Below, one piece after another: positions 33,090 through 45,390 of a DNA stretch of 64,000 nucleotides. The stretch spans positions 18,898,479-18,962,478 of the forward strand of contig OX419335.1 in the NCBI GenBank assembly GCA_948470475.1, given 5' to 3'. Both the position numbers and the translations under genes were made by a program. Below the pieces are notes generated by a model. That model worked only from the letters and a program-made list of their open reading frames with translations, was not told the DNA's origin and made no database searches. This stretch comes from Galaxea fascicularis (taxonomy: Eukaryota; Cnidaria; Anthozoa; Scleractinia; Euphylliidae). Positions within the stretch are counted from its first letter, which is position 1, and every line of letters begins with the position of its first letter.

Positions 33090-33267
33090 TAGCTAAACTT
33101 ACAGCTCTAATGTTTTGCAAACGCTCGCTAAATGAAACTGACACTCGGGATCTGTGAAATACGCATTAGTACAGCAACTCTATACATATCTCGGATAACA
33201 TAATTTCCTACCGCAGAGATAGCGCCGGAGATTTTAAACTACGATAAACAAAGTTTATCTAGTACTT
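33090..33267 (-). repeat. Ngaro A1 repeat
   Basis: 178-bp 5' terminal repeat, identical to 29151-29328 as far as I can compare. It ends six bases before the ORF1 start and probably contains the promoter. Confidence 0.88.
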
Positions 33268-33414
33268 CATTGTTAGTTGAACTATTCGCCATGGCGCTGT
33301 AAAAGGCCGTAAGGCTTGAGAGAAAACAGACAAACAAATATGAAGTATCGGCGGAAAACTTTGACAAAATAAATCTCACGTCCTGCTATTTCCAAGACGC
33401 CAGCAAGTGCCCAG

Positions 33415-33500
33415 TTAGGCATTCGCAGTGGGCATGTCACGCAATCTAACGGCGCCGTCGTGCAAAAGTCGTCGATTCGTAAGCTCCCTAGTTATAGACA
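33415..33500 (-). repeat. inverted-pair repeat, right copy
   Basis: The minus strand reads ACTAGGGAGCTTACGAATCG, then CGACT, TTT, GCACGACGGCGCCGTT, matching 28487-28560. The open frame 33415-33639 across it, with a hydrophobic N-terminal half, is probably incidental. Confidence 0.6.
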
Positions 33501-33502
33501 AA

Positions 33503-34040
33503 GAGCGTCGCAGGTACTTGATACTCTCAATGACATAGCAAACTAGGAATTGTGTCGATGACATTAAAATCAAAATAACAACACTGAATGTTGACAGAGA
33601 AGACCAAAGCAAGTAACCAAACAAGCGAGAACGTTCCATTTTCTATCTTGTATTTCAGTCCAACGAAGCTACGCCTGATAGCGTCTCTCGGTGGATGAAC
33701 CAATCACAAGTTTGTATCAGCCCAGAGACAGCGAAAGACCGAACCAACTATCATGTCTGTAGGAATACCTCTGGATGGTGATCGCTCTTATCGATACGAG
33801 GTGCATTTAATTTAGATTTTGTTAAATGGAAAAGTATGCCGGACTCTTGCTTTTCAATCAGTACAGTAATGTGGGCTCTCTCTAAAACCCTACTAAATTG
33901 GTAATGGAAGGTGTTGAAGGACACACCAACACGAGCTTAATTTTATAAGCAAAGACCATATTGATCTTGATCGAGTTATTCGCTACAAAGAACATAAGGC
34001 CAAGCGCCTCGCGAGTCATTCCAAATTTTAACACAAAGCA
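33503..34040. other. intergenic, nothing firm
   Basis: Contains a 74-codon minus-strand frame (33415-33639) with an ATG and a hydrophobic stretch, but it overlaps a repeat copy and has no further support. The rest is featureless. Confidence 0.4.
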
Positions 34041-34444
34041 GGCTCGTAGCCAGGATTTTGAATGGGGTGGTGTGTCGTATCCCCATCGGCGGATCGCTCC
34101 AGCGCCTCCGGCGCGAGTTGGTAGGGGGGGGGGGTCTCTCTTCAGAGCCACGCAAAACGGCTCTTTTCAAAGCCACAACACAAAGAAACGTCTTAATCAG
34201 TGACGCAATTGTTACGCAGTGTTTCAATCCAAATTATTGGTTTATTAGTGAGTGTTCATGGGATGGAGCACTTGATTAAAACTTCATTTTCAATCTACGC
34301 CAGCCAAAATTTCAGGCCGAATTCTTGTATGAGCCATCGGTCCACAAAAGCTGGACCTGGGAGGCAGACATTCGTAGCCCGTGGGGGGATGCGTAAGCAC
34401 CCATCGCACCCCCCCTCCCTACGGGCCTGCAAAGACCAGTGGCA
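34041..34444 (+). repeat. dispersed repeat, copy 2
   Basis: Plus-strand counterpart of 12100-12488 (CTCGTAGCCAGGATTTTGAA, GCGCCTCCGGCGCGAGTTGG, AAACGTCTTAATCA). A G-run at 34124-34134 and C-runs near 34405 differ from copy 1. No terminal repeats or coding region. Confidence 0.7.
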
Positions 34445-37110
34445 TATACGAAACATATGTGAAGTAGAACAATAAAGTCTATACTCAAAGAATCAGAGAA
34501 GGAAGATCTAACTATCTTTGTACTGAACGTACGTATCTCAAGAGCTCTTGATTAAATCAACAATCGACTCGCAAAGTTGATTCAGCAGCCTTAGGCGCAG
34601 AGAACAAACAGCTCCATTTCTCCATATTGAAGTGTCATTGAACTTTAACCTTAAAAATGCTATCAATGCAGCAAAAATGAGTACCTAAACTCTTGAATGG
34701 ATAAGCTAAACTGGACTGGACAGCAACAAAAAAACAGCAAAAATAAAATATGAGGTTGTTAGTTCCACCTCTGACAATCTCGTAAGACCATGTTTACGTT
34801 TATTTTTTTTGGTTTAGTCATCATTAGCAGAAAATTATGCAGAAAAATAAAAATCAATAAGTATATTACTGTTAAGATGGCAAGGAGACCTACAGAAAGG
34901 TGTAGCATTCAGGTGTTTATTACCCTTTAAACCTTGAGACTGATCAGCATCAAAATTTTCCTCGTGTAACATCATTGCTTTATAAAACAGAGTGGTCATG
35001 AGAATTAATCACAGGATCACACAAGATGAATTTTAACGATTTCTCCCCACTATTTCCTTAGAAAATATGTAGGGGCAACAAATGAGAATAAGGAAATTAA
35101 CCTTAGGGTTTGAAGAGTTAAGACAACGTTGTACGATGATCTTCTTTTGAAACCGGATAGAATTTTTGAAAGCGTAATGTCGTTTTGGTTCTAATTATCT
35201 CTTCGGAGAGGCAGGCAAGCAAGAAATTTTACAACAAATGTTCCGAAAATTCTAAATGTCAAATCGTCTTCCGAACAGATATTTTCCGAAAATTGTCGTT
35301 GGGTGCCCCTGAGGAGGACGACAATCTGTAGTCTGTTAGATTACAAGTATTATATAAGCGGAGGAAAACAAAGGTTGCAATAAGCCATGGCTTATTTGGG
35401 AAATGCAGAGAAACTAAACGAATTCCAAACGACGGTTAATGTATAAAAAAGCCTCACTACAATTACATTTCTAGTACAGATAGTCTAAGCAGTATTTCTC
35501 TGGAGTAAAACTATACACGGATAAGTGTCCTTAGGCCGTGGAATTTTTACCGGTCACTGTAATGACAAATGTTTCTTTTGTTTTCCGAGGCTGTCTTTAA
35601 TTTTATTTACAAACATGCCGTGCATACTCGATTTCTTTACTTTGCCCATTTATACTAAGCAAGTATCTGTTACTGAGTCGTAAGAAAGAGAGAAAAAACA
35701 GCTTATAATTTGAAATTCTATGAGTTATTTCTCAAGAAAATTCATTTTCACTGGATACGACACTGCCTTATAAAGAATTCCTCAACTGACATGCAAAGGC
35801 AATTTGCCTTGAATTATGGGAGCATGACAATGGGGCTGCAGGGCTTTTCAATTTACCTGACTAGCGCCAAAGGTTAAACCAATTTCGGAAGATGAAACTA
35901 TTTAGGCAATCTTGACTCAGGAAGCTCTTCATATTTAATAACGTCGAAACACCAGCCATGCATCGTTTTCCCATAAAGGCGTCATTATATTATTCAACAT
36001 GACAAAGATGGCATTTTACGATGGCATTTTTTTCTGTAGTAAATAAATTTTGTCTTCTTATCTACTGAAGACCAATTTAGTATTTAATCTAATGACTCCA
36101 TTTACTGAGGTAGATAAATTCAGTCTGGAATTTCGAGAGCCTTCTCATAAAGTCCCCCCAGCACTGAGACTGATTACATATACAGTCGGGCATCTCTAAA
36201 AACTGCGTGCGATTACATTAAATTTTTACGGTTACTCACGTGGTTGAATTATGTTCGGGTAACATTCTTTTGAGAAAAAATTCGACTACGTTATGTGAAA
36301 AGGTATCAGTTAACGCTCGTTGATAATGTCTCACAATTATCTCAGAAATCAATACTGCGATATAACCCATTATTTCCGGCGTCATTTGTTATTATCAAAT
36401 ACCACTTAATAATTGCATAGATATCTGAATTTATACCCTCGCTCGATGATTGGAATAAAATGACTGTTTGATGTACGAGCATACGTCTTGCAGGCTAATC
36501 GATTGAGACCAAATAATTTTCTCTTTTCACTGTAAGGGCTCCGACCACAGTGCATCCGTTTTCATTTCAATGCAAGACGGACAATCTTTTCCGTTTTCAA
36601 AAAATTCGCGTCGTATCGTTTTCGAATAGTTTGCGCCAGTCCACGCCTACAAACACTGTTTGTGTTTAGAGATGGGTGTTTTTGACACGGATTGGCCTTG
36701 AATCATCCTAAAATTCTCCCTCTCCTGTCTCTCTTGCTCTGAATCAACCAGTTTGTTTGACAAAATGTCTCACCAAGCACTTTTATGTACTTGTGTAACT
36801 GAGAACCTCTAATCTTTTCTTGCTTGTGGACCTCCGCAATCCTACCAATGAATTTCCATTTTGCAAAGTACAGATTTTCCATTTCGTTCCATTTCGTTTC
36901 GCAAACTGAAGTACAATAAGCCGATGAAATCGTGTTCTCAAAATAAGAAGCTTCAACATTTTACATGAAAAAAAACTGATGACTTAAAGAAGGCAAGGTG
37001 GCAGCGAAACATTTTTAACCCGCTCGAGATTAAATACTGTACCCTCGTCGTGCAGACAACTACGGGTAAACGGCGTTTTCAAAACCTTCAACTCTGAAGA
37101 GCGTTTTTCG
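34445..37110. other. 2.7-kb AT-rich stretch, nothing recognised
   Basis: No open frame above background, no splice-bounded coding segment and no clear repeat ends. A TCCATTTCGTTCCATTTCGT duplication lies near 36880. It may be intron of the Ig-array gene if that gene extends this far. Confidence 0.5.
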
Positions 37111-37478
37111 CTATGTTCACACGTGACCGTTCCCAAATGGATCCGATCTAAAAACCGTGACAGATAGGCGTTTTGTTCTGACACGAGACCTGCTAACCGT
37201 ACCGTCAATCCGTTCCCAATAGGTCCAATTTCTGGACCTTCAAAAAAGGAGGTCTAGTTTCGGTCCCAAATGGATCTGTCACCGTGTAAACACCCGGACC
37301 GGTTCCTTTCGGTACTAGCAGCGCAATTTAAGCTTGCTTAACTGCTTACAAATAGCTGCTCTGCTCACTTCGACCAGTCCCGTGTAGCTTGATGTTCATA
37401 AACGAAACGGTCCTGTGTAAACAAAAGTGGTCCGTTCCAAGATCGGATCCATTTGGGACCATAGCCATGGGAACATAG
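37111..37478. mobile_element. MITE with about 38-bp TIRs
   Basis: The left end begins CTATGTTCACACG and contains CCCAAATGGATCCGATCT; the right end is its imperfect inverse (AGATCGGATCCATTTGGG, GGGAACATAG). 368 bp. Internal copies of GGTCC..AAATGGATC suggest nested inverted segments. No 8-bp target duplication was found, so the superfamily is open. Confidence 0.6.
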
Positions 37479-38144
37479 CCTTTGGTGACCGTTATCACCG
37501 GATAGCTGTGGACGAAAGGCCAATCCGTGAGCGAGCGTAAAGAAAAAGTTACGTTATCAAACGAAAACAGATGCATGTGAACGGAGCTGACTAATCATTG
37601 GTTGGAAAAGGAAAACGTCTGAGACGGAACAAAAAAATAACACACACTGACAGAAAAACCAAGAGTGTGTCACAGCAAGGTATCGCTGGTGTTTGTTAAT
37701 ATCACTCTTTCTGTTTACATCAGTAGGCGGCGTATTTAACCAGAACGGAAACCTTCTCTGTTGTAAAAACGATTCTGCTAACATGACGGATCTCTGAAAA
37801 TGAAGCAATGCAGCTCTCACACCAACAGAGCTGCAATCTTTCTTTTTCCCCAAAGTGAAGTTAAAACGAGAATCCAGGAAATTGTGCTTCTAAAGCGTCT
37901 CAGTCGTTCAAATGATCGCTATATCGGTGGAATTTGGCTAAATACACTAAAAATTAAAAGAAATTTATCGGGGACGCCCAACAGAGCGCATTCGGGAAAT
38001 TTTTGTCACTTAATCCTCTTCGGTACAAAATAAAAGGAATTCGTATTTACATGCCGGATGTAATAGCTTTCCTTTGTTTTCTCTCGACCGGCACGTTGTG
38101 GTTCAAATTTCAGTAACACGTGAAAATTTACTCCCCAACCTCTA
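37479..38144. other. intergenic, nothing recognised
   Basis: Short frames on both strands overlap one another and show no domain, splice or composition support. Confidence 0.5.
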
Positions 38145-38147
38145 TAA

Positions 38148-38514
38148 GGGCCCGATTACATGGCGAATTTCAGCCCTGGCTGAAATTTCAGCCCGGGGCG
38201 CAATTCAGCCCGGGCTGAAAATCCTAGCCCGGTTTGCTCAAACCGGGCTAGGATTTTCAGCCCGGGCAAACGGGCCAGAAAATCTGAAAAAATCTCATGT
38301 AATCGAAACGGAATTTCAGCCCGGGCTGAATAGTGAGCTTGGACATGCGCAGTGATTTTGTTTTCCAGGAAACAAGATGGCTGCTGCTAGTAGGAAGGAA
38401 AAGCTAATATTTCAGCCCGGGCTGAAATTCGTCATGTAATCGCAACAAAATTTCAGCCCGGTTGACCGGGCTGACATTTCAGCTCGGGCTGAAATTCGCC
38501 ATGTAATCGGGCCC
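38148..38514. mobile_element. PIF/Harbinger-like MITE, TAA target duplication
   Basis: 367 bp. The left end GGGCCCGATTACATGGCGAA is matched by the inverted right end, and TAA lies directly outside both (38145-38147, 38515-38517). The interior repeats TTTCAGCCCGGGCTGAAA-type palindromes, including a mirrored AATCCTAGCCCGGTTTG. The 3-bp TAA duplication is characteristic of PIF/Harbinger. No ORF. Confidence 0.8.
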
Positions 38515-38517
38515 TAA

Positions 38518-40615
38518 GGTCAGCAGTGAACGTAGAGAGGCAAAAATAAGGTGTGTACGCCATTTATATTTCTACTTCGTATACAGGAATCGGAACTGAA
38601 CCGATCCCCACCGCCTCCCCAAAACAAAAAGATAGTGAATGGCTGTCAAAAAATAGTCACAATATGGGACTTTCGATGCCCCATGCATTCACCCCTACCA
38701 CTAGGAGCTGAGAATAATGGAGATAATGATATTTTAAAATGAAGGCCTTACTAAACGAGCTTGTTCTTTAAAAACTGAAAAATACATATGAGGAATGTGA
38801 TGGACTACCACTTTTTAGAAGACCCCACGCATCCAGAAACTCCAGCGAAAAACGGTATTGGCTCTGTTGTGAAAATGACACCGATTTATCTCTTGACATC
38901 TATGACCGTTGATTGAGAAAGAGAACTGTAACCGTCGTAAAACAATTATTTTATATTTGTTTACTTCGGCCCCGAAAACAGAGATTAAATCTACATTTCC
39001 GTATTAAAAACCTCTCCTACGTTCGGCGGCTAAGACGAGAAGCGTGCCTGTATGTTCCAGCAAATGGAATTGTCATAATTCGTTTATAAATATGCCCCCT
39101 TTTAATAGTTTCCTCCCGAGTAGATTTATAGCAATGCTCCAGACGCGATACAAATTCCGTGGATATAAGAGACAAACATTTGTGATACGGTGATGTCACG
39201 AAACCTTTAAAACTAGACATGTCTGTAGAATACGATTTGACAGCGACTCCACATGGCATGCTCTCCGATCACGATGGCAAATTACTACAATAACAATAAT
39301 GCTATGAAGACAGCAATCAAGGGAATTGAAACTGACCTCCTGTTGTCCTGTGCTTATAACATCACTGAGGAGAATGAATAGGCCAACATATAAGAACCTA
39401 ACGAGGAGAAATGACAAGGAAAGGTTACAATAAAAAACACATTGCTCTCATCAGCGATTATTACAAACTCGCCATCGATAGCCCGATAAGTCCTGTAAAT
39501 CGCATCGCTCGCTGAACCGATGCTCTTGTGATACGCAAAACAACAAAGAATAATGCGCCTACCTTTGCCAAAGGAAGCGTATCCTCAAACGCCGAATCAT
39601 CGCTGTTTTTATGAAGCGTGCGAAGTTGACGAACGCACGAATTTATCCGAAATTGTTCACGGTGATGCACCACGGTATTCAAGCAAATATTGGAATCCCG
39701 CGCCGTCAGTGAGATTTCTTGAGAAATACCACAGCGAAAATCACACCAAATCGAAACAGACTTTCAAAGGCATCATCTGTCTTCTCGCGCAATTCACTAA
39801 CTTCGCCATCACGGGTACAACCACAACACGGCTTTCAGTGATTTGATCCGTTAAACATTAAATTCTTGGCATTTGTGGTTGTGCCAAGCAGATCCACCCA
39901 AGAAGTTGTAATACGATAGTTCGTTGCCTAAATTTGTGTTCACAGCTTGTCACATTCGAAAGACTTGATCTGGCAACAATCAACTCAGTCCGAAGGCTTG
40001 AGGAAAGAGCAAGACCTCAATACTTTAGTTTGAAATTTGTGTACCATTCGTTCGCAGTATGACCATGGTGAAATATTTTCTCTTTCGTGATAAAGTAATT
40101 GTGGCTGCTTAATCCGTTGTATTCCAAGACTATTTTGGTGTCGCAGGTCAAATCAATCACAGCTGTAGCACAACCGGCTCACCTCGTTCTTACAGCTGAA
40201 CTGAGCAAATGAGCAAAAGTTTTTGGCTCCATGAAACATGTTGTGAAAGGACAAAAACAATTTACTTATCAAGTAAGAATGTTATCGCTGAAGTCGTTTT
40301 CACTTTCAGGAGAAAACATAAACTAACGTCAACAGCTTTTTCAGGAAAAGCATTGCGACAAGTTATTACCTGCAGTCGTATCCGAAGGCTAACAAATAAC
40401 TTTGCTTTCATCTTGTCATTATAATACGAAGAATGTCAAAGTTTAGCAGACCGAGAATGTTATTGGTCCTTTTGGTTTTCTTCACAAATGAAAGTTCCGT
40501 TGTTCATTTGTTTGGTCATGGGCGTGGTTTGGCGTGGATTGATAATGCGGGTGTATGCGGTGGTGTTTCCGATTGGTCTTAGCACTCGCATCCACTTCAA
40601 CAACTTGAGTCTAGA
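38518..40615. other. 2.1-kb stretch without a supportable gene
   Basis: Two minus-strand segments look slightly exon-like. One, near 39390-39340, is hydrophobic (FLYVGLFILLSDVIS), with a pyrimidine-rich acceptor (CTCCTCGTTAG) and donor GAG|GTCAGT. The other ends at 39563 with a donor AAAG|GTAGGC. Neither has a real ATG or partner exons, so they are not called. Confidence 0.4.
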
Positions 40616-41000
40616 CTCGGGGGGTGGGGGGGCGGTACTCCCCAAAATAAGCTAAACAGGCTTGTGCCGCCCCAAATGGTATGGGGTCTGAAAACGGGTA
40701 TAAATTTTGACCATTATGGCCTGAAATCGGGTATGGTTTTCAAGGGAACCACGAGAGCGTATAAATGTATTTGTCTTTTCAACTCCAAATGTATAACGGA
40801 GAAATTAGACATTTAACCAAAATCAGGAGCGGCTCCTTCCAAAATATGTCACTCAAGCTGAATTTTGTCTTCGGCACTGTAGTACAACAAAGCCAGTGGG
40901 AACATTTGTAACAGGCGAGGCCAGGTCTGAAAACGGAGGTGTGGATTTTAGAAGCCAGGAGTGAAAGTGGGTGTGGAAAATGACATGTTTTGGTCTAAAG
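40616..41000 (+). repeat. poly-G-ended repeat, copy 1
   Basis: Starts with a G-rich run and GGTACTCCCCAAAATAAG, then GTGCCGCCCCAAATGGTATG, TCTGAAAACGGGTATA and GCCTGAAATCGGGTATG. The order of motifs (G-run, GTACTCCC, GCGGC/GCCGCC, CAAANGGTAT, repeated CTGAAA..GGGTAT) matches the inverted right half of 54648-55335. The 3' limit is uncertain. Confidence 0.5.
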
Positions 41001-41119
41001 TCTAGACAAGCAGCATGAACCAAGAATACCCGAAGAACAAAGTAGGTTAGCCTTAGGTTGGTAACTACTTGCTTGACAAAGGACCCATAATGCAGGATGC
41101 CCTTCGCTCTGTGCACAAG

Positions 41120-43190
41120 GAAGAACTGTTATTCCCGCCTCGTGTCAGTATCGTCGAAGGACGCTATAATAAAGCTCCATAAATCAGTGCATTAAAGTAG
41201 AAACCGTCAGTTATACGCTGAAACGCTCAGGGGCTTGTTTGTGTTCAATCATCAGGCGCTGAGCTGATCACGAAGCGGATAGAATTTATATCAGATGGAT
41301 GGGTCACTGAGATCAAGACACGGAGTCAAAACCCTATCGTGTTAATCGGGAGTTGTTAAGCTTATCAACCCAGGTATCAGTTAGGGGTGCACGTAAATGA
41401 AGAACAGTTCTTTTGAAAATTGTTTATGTATGATACCATTCAATGGCAACGTCTTTATGGCCATTATTATTGTCTGTCTGTCTTTCTTGGTGTCGCAAAA
41501 TCGTATCTTTTAGACATGTTAGAGGTCACGAAAGGCTTTATTGCCGCCCATGTTGGCCTTTAGCCGGTCTTTCTGGTTTATGTGATTTTTTCAAAGAGTA
41601 TCTCCGACCTTTTCAAATGGGTCTCTCTCCGTAGATCCAATGACAGCATTTATAAATGGTCCGCTCCTCGAGCAACGCGAGCCAGGAATATCCGATCAGA
41701 CAGATAATCCGGCAAGAGTTCACCGACACGACAAAGCATGGTAAGTTGAACTTGATATCAACGCCGCAGTATTTCACTGGGAGAGACCATCCGAAAATAA
41801 ACTTTGAACAAATACATAACTTTATACTTTTAAGTCCTACGGGTTCTTATTCTAAAGCTCTGACTACTTAAAGGGACTACGTCACGACGATTTTTTTGTT
41901 TTGGATCAACTCTTTCCAAAAACCGTTACTTGGAGCTTTTATTTATACAAACAATGTTCCTGATAAACTATGAGGTGGATATCAAATTAATTCTATCAAA
42001 GAGAGCAACCCTTAATCAGGTTTTTGGTGTTTTTTGCGGAGATAGCAAAGAAAACTTGAAAAAATTAGCCTAATCTTTTCAAGTTTCAATCCTTTTCCAT
42101 CCTTGCTGCATTGGTAGCATCATACGACAGGAAGCAGTTTTAGTGTCATAACAGTCTTAAATAACAAAACTAGACCATTATTTTTGGATCTCAATTGACG
42201 GCAAGACATACGGCTTTGAGCTTTAAAAATATGCCAAAATAGCTTGACATAGCCTCTTTAAGACCTGCTTTTTCTATACCGAGAATTAACGCCGTAACGG
42301 TTTATTGGAAATACGCTAACGCACAATTTTCCAAATCTCTTTCTCTCCCCCCACCCCCTCCCCACCACCGTTGCACATTTGTTGAGGAAAAACACCGTCT
42401 GTTGTTTTATCAACATCACTGATTTCAAAGAAACAATCAGAGTTAAATGAATATAGAAGGAAATTGCGTCTTTTTACAGAAATAGTTATCTTTAATTTGT
42501 TTGCTTTTTTATTCATTTTTGTTTTTTTTCTTTTCTTTTATTTCATTATTTATTTTCGATTTTTTCAGGTACGCATGTGCGTACCGTGCGTACACTTGGC
42601 GTCCCTGGCTAATAGGATTCCAAAACGTTATATTACTTGTAGTGTATATCCCTGGGGGGTGCTTGATGAAGTTGTGTACCTTTAATTTTTTTTCTGCTGC
42701 TGGAATTTCACCCATCAAAGAGACAGTGCATGCTATTCAGCGTAAAGAAAGTACCTCTAACAAAGGTTGCTGAGCTACAATTCTACCTTGTAATTTTGTC
42801 CCAAAATTTGCAAGAATTGCCTCAACCCTTTTCAGATTACTTCGTAAATGGACACCCTGGGATTGTTAGCTAATGTAGGATGCCTGAATACGAACAGGAC
42901 ATGTTTGTTGACATCAAACTTAACGCTTTTTTGTTTTGAATTTGTTCTGCATCACTGTGGCTTTTATGTTAAACTGGTTTTGCAGTGCGATATACCCCGG
43001 CCCTGTTGGTGTGAGAATTGCATTGCTTCAACTTGGAACTAACTAATGGTTTACTACGGGCGTGGCGTACGATTTTGAAGGTGTGCGCACGAGAACACAA
43101 TTTTCAGCACCCAAGGTGCTTACTACAAGGGAGGTCTGAGGGCATGTTCCCCCAGGAAATTTTGAAAGTTTAGGTCTCTGATATAAATTT
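41120..43190. other. intergenic, nothing recognised
   Basis: AT-rich with a T-rich tract (42490-42570). None of the short frames has domain or splice support. Confidence 0.5.
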
Positions 43191-43199
43191 TCCTGCATT

Positions 43200-44100
43200 T
43201 TCACTGTATGAAATGTCGAATATAAGGCGGTATAATGTGGCCTTATACATCGTGTATACGGAAAGATATACTGATGTATAAGGATTTAAATGTATAAGGA
43301 TTGTATAAGGATCAGTATACTTTTATGTCTTACACATGTGTGTACTGCAAATTATACTTAACCGTACACAACATGTAAGGTTACTTATACAAGCAATTTA
43401 ACATACCTAGAATGAAGCATTTCACTGCATATTTTTTGGAGGGTGAGGGTATTTTTAGCCCTGGCGAGCAACCTAACGCAATGTGTTCTGCTAAATTACC
43501 AACAATGTCAGCATGCCTCAAGTGGATACTGCTGATTACACATTACTGTACGCTAAGTATAAGGAAAACTTATACTAAATGTAGTTATTCCGTACAAAGT
43601 ATGAGGATGTCTTCTACTAAGCGTAGTTGTTCCGTATACTAAGTATAAGGACGTCATATATTGAATCTAGTTATTCTGTGCATAAAGTATAAGGGAATCG
43701 TAAGTGAAGTTGTTCCGTACACTGTTGTACAAGGGCATCTTATACTAAATGTAGTTGTTTCGTACACTGATGTATAAGGGTATCTTATACTGAATGTAGT
43801 TGTTCCGTAAAGTAATGTATAAGGACATCTTATACCAAATGTAGTTGTTCTGTACACTAATGTATAAGGACGTCTTATAGTAAATACAGTTCTTCCGTAC
43901 ACCAATGTGTAAGAACATCTTACACTAAATGTCGACCGACAACGTAAGCATGGCTCAAGCGAATACTGCTGATTTACACGTTACGGTACACCAAGTATAA
44001 CAACTTCTCATACTAATTAAATGTAGTTGTTACGCAAACAAAGTACAAAGATAACTGATTTACTGTAGTTATTCCCCAAACTAAGTATAAGGGCTTGTGT
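43200..44100 (+). repeat. minisatellite, unit about 43-45 bp
   Basis: About ten degenerate copies between 43545 and 43935 of a unit reading TGTATAAGGACATCTTATAC, TAAATGTAGTTGTTCCGTACACTAA, with scattered copies out to 43200 and 44100. Each unit contains its own small inverted pair (TATAAG/CTTATA). A minus-strand frame through it (43654-43905) has a matching amino-acid periodicity and is a repeat artefact. Confidence 0.85.
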
Positions 44101-44129
44101 GGTAGAAACCACATCATCCAAAGTATCCA

Positions 44130-44490
44130 GCCAGCTGGGTAATTTAAGCCAGCTAGGTCATTTGTTCTGGTTGGATCATTCTTGCCTGGTTGTCAGTAAC
44201 TTGTTAGTTGGGTAAATTAGGCTTGTTGGATCATTTCTGCCAGTCAAGTTATTTGATCTGGCAGGATCATCTGTGCCAGTTTGGTCATTTGAGTCTGTTG
44301 GGTCATGTGTGTAGGTTGGGTTGAGCTGGTTCGATTATTTCTGCCAGTTTGGCTGGAGTTATTTGTGTCAGTTGGACCATTAATTTTTGTCAGGTGGGTC
44401 ATTTTAGCTGGTTGGAGCATTAGTGCCAGTTGGGTCACTTAATCTGGTAGGATCATTTGTGGCAGTTGGGTCATTTATGTTGCTTAGAGT
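44130..44490 (+). repeat. minisatellite, unit about 20-22 bp
   Basis: Degenerate tandem copies of a unit close to GTTGGGTCATTTGTGCCA, with frequent variants (GTTGGATCATTTCTGCCA). It follows the preceding minisatellite directly but has an unrelated unit. Confidence 0.8.
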
Positions 44491-45141
44491 TTGAAACATT
44501 TCAGGAGGAGCTGACTCAATTGGACTACATGTCTTTGGGCTTGATAATAGACTTTCGAGATGTTGTAGGGTTGCTCATGTCATCATAGCTAGCTAATTTT
44601 TATGACTAGCAAGATAACAATACATCAGGAAATAGCCAGTTATAACCAAAAACCATTTAATCTAATTTACTGATGAATGCATATCTAACAATAAACACTT
44701 CTTGTTGTTAATAAAGAAATCAAGTGGCAGGCAATTGCTGAAGTATGAAGGATGTAAACTAATTTAAAGACAACAATCAGATGCTTGGCTAAATCAGTCT
44801 AAAGAAACAAAACATTTATACAAGAAAGGACTGGAAGGAAGATATTGACAGCTATTGTTTGGGTGGCTTCATTGATTCATCAACTCCTAGGTTCAACCAA
44901 GTTTGCAATAAAAGAATACAGAAAAATACATAATTATTTTACAATTACCAGCAGCCTTCCACAAACGGTAACAAAAGCAGTACATGAGATATTATTAATC
45001 TGAAATCTATGCCATTTATTATTTTATGTCTATCCCTTTTGCATTTGTTGCTGCAAATGAGTGATACTCATATAAAATCTTATGAATTCCTTTAGATTAA
45101 TGTCTATTGAGCTCTAATGTTTCTCAAAATAATGAAACTAA

Positions 45142-45335
45142 TACCCCATTCACACCAACTAAACATGTTTAATTAAACCAGGTTTAGAAAAAGAAAATTG
45201 TTAAATAAAAACTGGAACTCAGGTTTTTATGCAGGATTTAGATGAACTTAAGCATGTTCTTTAATTTGTGCTGAATTTGAAGTAAAAAAAAAAACATCAG
45301 TAACCAGCTTTTATAAAGAAAACAATTTTAAACCG

Positions 45336-45380
<45 letters not shown>

Positions 45381-45387
45381 CGGGGTA
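45142..45387. mobile_element. MITE with TAA target duplication
   Basis: 246 bp. The left end TACCCCATTCACACCAACTA and the right end (inverted) TACCCCGTTCACACCAAAGC are each bordered by TAA (45139-45141, 45388-45390). Inside, AAACATGTTTAA and AAACC(A)GGTTTA motifs recur. PIF/Harbinger-like by duplication length. Confidence 0.75.
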
Positions 45388-45390
45388 TAA

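Larger units (their letters stand above)
29071..33267 (-). mobile_element. Ngaro-type DIRS retrotransposon, near full length (4.2 kb)
   Basis: Read on the minus strand the order is A1 repeat (33267-33090), ORF1, RT-RNase H, tyrosine recombinase, B1 (29393-29329), A2 (29328-29151), a 15-bp spacer and B2 (29135-29071). This A1-ORFs-B1-A2-B2 split-direct-repeat plan is that of Ngaro/PAT elements. The A copies are both 178 bp and look identical; the B copies are both 65 bp. No methyltransferase domain follows the RNase H, which favours Ngaro over DIRS1 and PAT. No target duplication is seen, as expected for recombinase-mediated integration. ORF1 and the recombinase each carry one frameshift, so the copy is probably inactive, but the identical repeats imply a young insertion. 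Confidence 0.85.

Noticed and set aside
29071..33267. LTR retrotransposon.
   Set aside because: There is a tyrosine recombinase instead of an integrase, no aspartic protease, and split direct repeats instead of LTRs.
33415..33639. 74-codon membrane-protein gene.
   Set aside because: It overlaps a repeat copy also found at 28487 and has no supporting exon structure.
39196..39417. Signal-peptide first exon for the Ig-array gene.
   Set aside because: The apparent start is TTG, no in-frame ATG precedes the hydrophobic stretch, and the donor would leave phase 0 whereas the first visible Ig exon needs phase 1.
43200..44100. CRISPR-like array.
   Set aside because: Units are contiguous degenerate tandem copies without unique spacers, in a eukaryotic genome.
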